NCBI RefSeq assembly: GCF_001664485.1
Contig: NZ_CP013630.1
Location: forward strand, 4,128,501 to 4,192,500
Direction of reading: 5' to 3'
Source of the DNA: Rhizobium sp. N324
GTDB lineage: Bacteria; Pseudomonadota; Alphaproteobacteria; Rhizobiales; Rhizobiaceae
DNA: 64,000 nt
The translations under genes and the position numbers were made by a program. Below are positions 56,867-64,000 of the stretch, piece by piece (position 1 is the first letter of the stretch; each line of letters begins with the position of its first letter). The notes below the pieces were generated by a model. It did not search any database. It saw nothing but the letters and a program-made list of their open reading frames with translations, and was not told the DNA's origin.

Positions 56867-57451
56867 ATGCGAGTCACTCGAGCCCAGGCCGAAGCAAATC
56901 GAGACGCAGTGATCACTGCGGCAAGCCGACTCTTTCGCGAACATGGTTTTGACGGGATCAGTCTCAAAGACCTGATGAAGGCAGCCGGCCTCACCCAGGG
57001 CGGCTTCTATAAGCAGTTCGAATCCAAAGACGATCTCGCGGCGCTCGCATCCCGTCGGGCGATGGAGAGTGCAACGCGCCGGTGGTCTTCCGTCGCAGCC
57101 TCAAGCTCGGATCCTCTGCGCGCAGTCGTCGGTCTCTACTTGTCGGCTGACCATCACGGAGAAACGGGGGACGGATGCCCGCTCGTCGCACTTGGCTCTG
57201 ACGCAGCTCGCCAAAGGGCGAAAGTCCGGACACCCTTCCAAGACGGGATCGAGGCTCATCTGCAGGTGCTGGAGGAACTGATGCCGGAAAATGGCGAGCC
57301 CGATGCCAATGAAAAGGCGATGGTAGTGCTGTCCCTGATGGTCGGCGCGGTCACGCTATCAAGGATCATGACGGACACGGATATGTCGGACCGTCTGCTT
57401 CAAGCGGCGGCCAATGACGTAAAGCGCCTCGCCCCTCTCGACGAAGACTAG
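56867..57451 (+). CDS. TetR family regulator divergent from the RND pump
   Basis: A 194-residue TetR protein from the ATG at 56867, with an AAGGAG site 6 nt upstream; the open frame has an earlier ATG at 56843 without such a site. HTH: ITAASRLFREHGFDGISLKDLMKAAGLTQGGFYKQFESKDDL, which is the LmrA/YxaF-like group. GCPLVALGSDAARQ and MVGAVTLSRIM lie in the ligand domain. It probably represses the divergent adaptor-RND operon. Its 3' end is 46 bp from fabF on the same strand, so they may be co-transcribed. Confidence 0.86.
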   Translation: MRVTRAQAEANRDAVITAASRLFREHGFDGISLKDLMKAAGLTQGGFYKQFESKDDLAALASRRAMESATRRWSSVAASSSDPLRAVVGLYLSADHHGETGDGCPLVALGSDAARQRAKVRTPFQDGIEAHLQVLEELMPENGEPDANEKAMVVLSLMVGAVTLSRIMTDTDMSDRLLQAAANDVKRLAPLDED

Positions 57452-57497
57452 GACGCCACCGTTCCAGTCCGGCAACACACAATTTCTCAGAGTTATC

Positions 57498-58775
57498 ATG
57501 CGTCGTATCGTCGTCACAGGCATGGGTGCGGTGAGCCCGCTCGGTGCCAATGTCTCAAGCTCCTGGACACGGCTCAAAGCCGGAAAATCCGGGATTCGCC
57601 GCCTATCGGACGAGGTTGTCGGTGATCTCCCCGCCAAGATCGGTGGTGTGGTCCCCTCCATCGCCGAGGACGCAGAAGCAGGGTTCGATCCTGATCTTGT
57701 GCTGCCGCCGAAAGATCAGCGAAAGATCGATCGCTTTATTCTTTTCGCGCTCGCGGCGGCTGACGAGGCACTTGCGCAGGCGCGTTGGAAGCCCATTTCG
57801 GAAGAGGACCGCCTTCGAACGGCGACGATCATTGCTTCCGGGATCGGCGGCTTTCCCGCCATCACTGACGCGGTGCGGACTGTCGACCATAAGGGGCCAA
57901 GACGTTTGTCGCCCTTCACCATCCCGTCGTTTCTGGTCAATCTGGCAGCAGGTCAGGTATCGATACGACATGGATTGAAGGGTCCCCTTGGAGCACCCGT
58001 GACGGCCTGCGCTGCAGGAGTTCAGGCGATTGGTGACGCCGCCAGGCTCATTCGTGCGAACGAAGCCGACATCGCCATCTGCGGCGGGACGGAAGCCTGC
58101 ATGAATATCGTGAGCCTTGGCGGCTTTGCTGCTGCGCGGTCCTTGTCTGCGGGGTTCAACGATACGCCTGAACTGGCATCGCGACCGTTCGATATACTCC
58201 GCGACGGGTTCGTCATGGGCGAAGGCGCAGGCGTGCTGGTCATCGAATCCCTCAGCCATGCCCTTGCGCGCGGTGCCGAGCCTTTGGCCGAATTGGTCGG
58301 CTACGGCACGACAGCCGACGCCCACCACATCACGTCCGGTCCTGAGGATGGATCGGGTGCCGCGAGAGCCATGCAAATTGCAATCCGACAGGCCGGTATT
58401 TCTCCTCAGGAAATCCAGCACGTGAATGCTCACGCGACCTCCACGCCGGTTGGAGACCGTGGGGAAATCGAGGCCATCAAGTCTGTGTTCGGGAAGGCAT
58501 CCGGTCTGGCGGTGAGCGGCACGAAATCAGCGACCGGTCACCTGCTCGGTGCTGCCGGTGGGCTGGAAGCAATCTTTGCGATCATGGCTCTGCGCGATCA
58601 GATTGCGCCGCCAACGCTGAATCTGGATGCACCGGACCCTGCCAGCGACGGAATCGACATCGTCGCCAAGGTGGCCCGGCCGCTGTTCATGGATTACGCG
58701 ATCACCAATGGTTTCGGCTTCGGCGGCGTGAATGCGAGTGCGCTGTTTAAGCGCTGGCCTGCAAAAGCGGCATAG
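57498..58775 (+). CDS. Beta-ketoacyl-ACP synthase II type (FabF-like)
   Basis: A 425-residue condensing enzyme. The catalytic triad is complete: Cys171 in [12 protein letters not shown], His312 in [12 protein letters not shown] and His348 in [13 protein letters not shown]-terminal [18 protein letters not shown] is standard. It is probably a second copy, since a housekeeping fabF normally sits with acpP/fabG; no other fatty-acid genes are here. Same-strand neighbours are a TetR gene and a damaged ftsZ. It might make a special acyl chain or be a duplicated house gene. Confidence 0.88.
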   Translation: MRRIVVTGMGAVSPLGANVSSSWTRLKAGKSGIRRLSDEVVGDLPAKIGGVVPSIAEDAEAGFDPDLVLPPKDQRKIDRFILFALAAADEALAQARWKPISEEDRLRTATIIASGIGGFPAITDAVRTVDHKGPRRLSPFTIPSFLVNLAAGQVSIRHGLKGPLGAPVTACAAGVQAIGDAARLIRANEADIAICGGTEACMNIVSLGGFAAARSLSAGFNDTPELASRPFDILRDGFVMGEGAGVLVIESLSHALARGAEPLAELVGYGTTADAHHITSGPEDGSGAARAMQIAIRQAGISPQEIQHVNAHATSTPVGDRGEIEAIKSVFGKASGLAVSGTKSATGHLLGAAGGLEAIFAIMALRDQIAPPTLNLDAPDPASDGIDIVAKVARPLFMDYAITNGFGFGGVNASALFKRWPAKAA

Positions 58776-58819
58776 GCCTCAACAAGCGATTTCGAACGAG
58801 GATAGGACGGATTATAATG

Positions 58820-59813
58820 ATGCACCCCCTACAGAAACCGGCAGGCTGGAAGCCGAAGATTGCCGTGATCGGTGTCGGCGGCGCCGGCGGAAACGCAGTC
58901 GACAACATGATCACCCAGGCATTATCCGGTGTCGATTTTCTCGTTGCCAACACCGACGCTCAGGCGCTCGTCAAGTCCAAAGCGCTGCAGGTCGTGCAAC
59001 TTGGCCTGAAGGTTACCGAGGGTCTGGGCGCCGGCTCGCTCCCAGCAGTCGGTCGTGCCGCTGCGGAAGAGTCGATCCATGAGATCATGGAGCATCTCGC
59101 GAATTATCATATGTGCTTTATCGCCGCTGGCATGGGCGGTGGCACAGGGACCGGGGCCGCGCCGGTTATTGCCCGCGCCGCGCGGCAGGCCGGCATTCTC
59201 ACCGTCGCCGTTGTCACGGAGCCCTTCATGTTCGAGGGCTCACACCGCATGCGCCAGGCGAAAAGAAGGTATCGAACAACTCCTCGAAGTCGCCGATACC
59301 GTCATTGTTGTCCCAAACCAGAGCCTCTTTCGCCTCTCAGCCCCTCATACCACGCTTGCGGCGGCCTTTGCTTCGGCTGACGCCGTGCTCTATGCAGGTG
59401 TCAGTTCGATCGTCGATCTGGTCTTGAAGGAAGGAGTGGTCAATCTCGATTTCGCCGATGTGAAAGCGATCATGCGAGACATGGGCTTGGCGGTGATGGG
59501 GACCGGAGACGCTGCGGGCCCAGGCAGAGCGACTACGGCCGCGAAAGCAGCCCTTGAAAACCCGCTGTTTGGTGACGCTATACTCAGGGACGCAAAAGGG
59601 GTTCTCGTCTCGATCTCTGCCGGTCGAGATCTCACTCTGTTCGAAGTCGATGAGGCGGCCGGCCGTATCCGCGAAGAAGTCGATGGGAATGCCGAAATCA
59701 TCTTCGGCGCAAGCTTCGACGAAAGCCTCGATGACCGGATGCGGGTGTCGCTCATCGCAACCGGGATTGGACGGGCGGCCGGAGCGCCGCTGCTTGTCGA
59801 CCGTGTCGCCTGA
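58820..59813 (+). pseudogene. Frameshifted ftsZ homologue lacking the C-terminal tail
   Basis: Two frames join to about 330 residues of FtsZ. The first (58820 to about 59262) has [14 protein letters not shown] and the tubulin signature [19 protein letters not shown]. The second resumes with [21 protein letters not shown] and runs to LIATGIGRAAGAPLLVDRVA. A single extra A in AAAA at 59261-59264 (expected ...RQAKEGIEQL) breaks the frame. The protein stops at the end of the GTPase/tubulin fold, with no long linker or C-terminal peptide for FtsA/ZipA binding. The tail-less form resembles the second FtsZ of rhizobia. Frame damage could be real or a sequencing slip. Confidence 0.82.
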
Positions 59814-60068
59814 CGTTCATGATCCAGGGTCCGTCGGCTTCTGAAGCCAATGCGTTCCTGAGCATATCAACTCAGCTCAGCAAAAGATCGGCTGGTGGTG
59901 AAAACATTCGATCTTATCGTCCCCGAAAGGAAAAGGTCGGGCGTTTGACGGCAATGTGGGGAACTCTTGGATGGGAATGATGGGCTGAAAGGGGTCATAT
60001 TGCCTCTGCTCGAGGCTTGGCGTGGCATCCGCCAGCGCGCTGAGTTCTTTCCCGACCACCGTGCAGAA
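59814..60068. other. Spacer between ftsZ homologue and terminator, no gene seen
   Basis: The 255 bp after the ftsZ-like stop contain no convincing ORF, no repeat with arms over 8 bp and no RNA gene. It ends in GTGCAGAA just before a strong terminator. Confidence 0.5.
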
Positions 60069-60102
60069 ACGCAAAAACCCGCCGAGAGGCGGGTTTTTGC
60101 GT
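60069..60102. terminator. Perfect 15-bp hairpin terminator
   Basis: ACGCAAAAACCCGCC and GGCGGGTTTTTGCGT pair fully around GAGA. Like that at 49691, it is preceded by CAGAA and followed by a tRNA-like GGTTGCGGG word 18 nt on. Confidence 0.85.
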
Positions 60103-60117
60103 ATTGGCAGTCGAGAA

Positions 60118-60129
60118 TTTGGTTGCGGG
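60118..60129 (-). repeat. Initiator-tRNA 3'-end remnant 2
   Basis: TTTGGTTGCGGG matches the tRNA-fMet 3' end for 12 bp and then departs into TTCAGGCTTTGC. Such a GGCTTTGCC/GGCTTCGCC-like hairpin word occurs several times in 60120-60600. Confidence 0.45.
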
Positions 60130-60250
60130 TTCAGGCTTTGCTGTTTTTCTGTCCCGCTTCGTCGGCTTCGCCTCGTTGCGGGCCCCTGACGAGGCGTTAA
60201 CTCCTCGACCCGTTACCAAACAAAAAGCCCGCGCTGAGGCGGGCTATTTG

Positions 60251-60378
60251 TTTGGTTGCGGGGGCAGGATTTGAACCGTTCGGATCTTAAAACAGTCCAC
60301 TGGACTGTTTTATCGGGCTTTGCCCGACCGACCGCTCACCCTTCAGGTTATGGTGAGCTTTGCGAACGAGGAGCTACC
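60251..60378 (-). pseudogene. Broken second copy of the initiator tRNA
   Basis: The 27 bp at 60251-60277 are identical to the tRNA-fMet 3' end (60448-60474). After an insertion with the palindromes AAAACAGTCCA-C-TGGACTGTTTT (60289-60311) and TCGGGC-TTT-GCCCGA (60313-60327), further tRNA pieces follow: CTTCAGGTTATG at 60341-60352 (anticodon arm) and GAGCTACC at 60371-60378 (D arm). It looks like a tRNA gene split by small palindromic insertions. Confidence 0.7.
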
Positions 60379-60449
60379 ATCGCCAGGGAAAGCGAAGCTT
60401 TTCCGCCAGCGATAACTGGTCTGGGTAGCTTGGATAAGACAAGGGAATT

Positions 60450-60526
<77 letters not shown>

Positions 60527-60603
60527 CCATGATGAGCTGTCTGGGCATGCCCGGACTTTTTGTTTGCCGGTCCTCGAAGGCTTTGCCTTCTGCGGTTCGG
60601 CGG

Positions 60604-60621
60604 GGGCTGCTCCACCCCGCG
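60604..60621 (-). repeat. Initiator-tRNA 5'-end fragment
   Basis: GGGCTGCTCCACCCCGCG repeats the 5' 18 bases of tRNA-fMet (60509-60526) exactly, without the rest of the tRNA. Hairpin words GAAGGCTTTGCCTTC lie next to it. It is probably debris of another tRNA copy. Confidence 0.65.
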
Positions 60622-60635
60622 GTATATATTAACAC

Positions 60636-60663
60636 GAAAGGCCGCTTTGTGAGCGGCCCTTTG
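60636..60663 (-). terminator. Hairpin between 5S rRNA and tRNA-fMet
   Basis: GGCCGC and GCGGCC with flanking A/T (GAAAGGCCGC...GCGGCCCTTT) form a stem between 5S and the tRNA on the minus strand. It may attenuate read-through into the tRNA or serve in processing. Confidence 0.6.
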
Positions 60664-60722
60664 ATCGGCTTTGGGCCGTTGGTCTGTGATGAGAAGATTT
60701 TATATCATGAAGTTGCGTTTTG

Positions 60723-60842
60723 CAGACCTGGCAGCGACCTACTCTCCCGCGTCTTAAGACGAAGTACCATGGGCGCAGGGGCGTTTCACGGCCGTGTTCG
60801 GAAAGGGAACGGGTGCAGCCACCCCGCCATAACCACCAGGTC
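60723..60842 (-). rRNA. rrf: 5S ribosomal RNA
   Basis: A complete 120-nt 5S. Minus-strand ends GACCTGGTGG and GCCAGGTCTG pair, and the loop words CCCGTTCCC and GGAGAGTAGGTCGC are universal. It lies about 110 bp behind 23S. Confidence 0.97.
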
Positions 60843-60951
60843 GGCAAAGCGCAACTTATGTTTGAGAAGCTGGTGATGTTTTCACATCGTTTATTTGAAC
60901 ACGTCTTCAAGCATCATCGAACTTTGTTCGATGAGCACAGTCAATGAGAAC

Positions 60952-63832
<2,881 letters not shown>

Positions 63833-63833
63833 T

Positions 63834-64000
63834 TCTCATTGCCAATGCTCATCATCTCGTTGTCCGTTTCGAAGAAACGACAACAGACCGGGTTACCTTT
63901 TACAACCCAGTCAATCCAACAATGCCATTAACGTGTTCGACAGGTCTGCTTTATTGGAGCTACGCCGAGCAGCCCACTTGCAGCCTGTCTTAAGACCAGC
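63834..64000 (-). other. Part of the 16S-23S internal transcribed spacer
   Basis: The sequence before the 23S 5' end up to the window edge. It contains the hairpin TCGTTTC-GAA-GAAACGA-type words at about 63867-63882 but no tRNA; tRNA-Ala and tRNA-Ile, usual in this spacer, would lie beyond the edge. Confidence 0.8.

Overview
The window looks like chromosomal DNA of a fast-growing rhizobium, closest in style to Rhizobium etli / R. leguminosarum. The reasons are high GC, dense operons with ATGA overlaps, several palindromic intergenic repeats of the kind seen in Rhizobiaceae, a 23S rRNA with an intervening hairpin near its 5' end, and an rRNA operon ending in 5S and initiator tRNA. This is inference from the sequence; no database was searched.

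Layout. 0-1.5 kb: the start of an RND efflux adaptor gene behind a TetR regulator with a perfect 14-bp dyad, then OsmC. 1.7-9.1 kb: a galactose/arabinose locus with AraFGH-type ABC importer, aldose 1-epimerase and SDR on the minus strand, divergent from a GntR regulator and galactonate dehydratase; an 11-bp dyad lies between them. 9.2-12.8 kb: DoxX protein, SDR, an adenylate-cyclase-type protein and a LacI regulator. 12.9-23 kb: a glycoside locus with PhyH dioxygenase, SDR, SMP-30 lactonase, GH2 glycosidase and a CUT1 sugar ABC transporter. 23.5-25.3 kb: queC-queD-queE behind a preQ1-I riboswitch. 25.5-31.3 kb: a second cyclase, then nrdH-nrdI-nrdE-nrdF (class Ib ribonucleotide reductase) behind a complete cobalamin riboswitch. 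31.7-34.5 kb: Zn/Cd ATPase and divergent MerR regulator sharing a 19-bp-spacer promoter. 34.5-42.7 kb: flavoprotein, MsrB, AcoR-like regulator with aldehyde dehydrogenase and DUF779 protein, SDR, Ca2+/H+ antiporter and a DUF4239 membrane protein. 42.9-47.3 kb: an RND efflux pump. 47.3-49.4 kb: secreted proteins of unknown role, including one with three Cys-rich repeats.

49.7-60.6 kb looks like an accessory segment at a tRNA. It carries TetR, a frameshifted NmrA-type gene, a GST, a second RND pump with divergent TetR, a FabF-like synthase and a frameshifted, tail-less ftsZ homologue. Short copies of the initiator tRNA 3' end, most of them next to terminator hairpins, lie at 49.73, 60.12 and 60.25 kb; the intact tRNA is at 60.45 kb. 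60.7-64 kb holds 5S and 23S rRNA on the minus strand, and the window ends in the 16S-23S spacer.

The most interesting points are B12-riboswitch control of a B12-independent ribonucleotide reductase, the preQ1 switch on queCDE, the tRNA-anchored island with its fabF/ftsZ pair, the PhyH-SDR-lactonase-GH2-ABC glycoside locus, and the triple Cys-repeat secreted protein.
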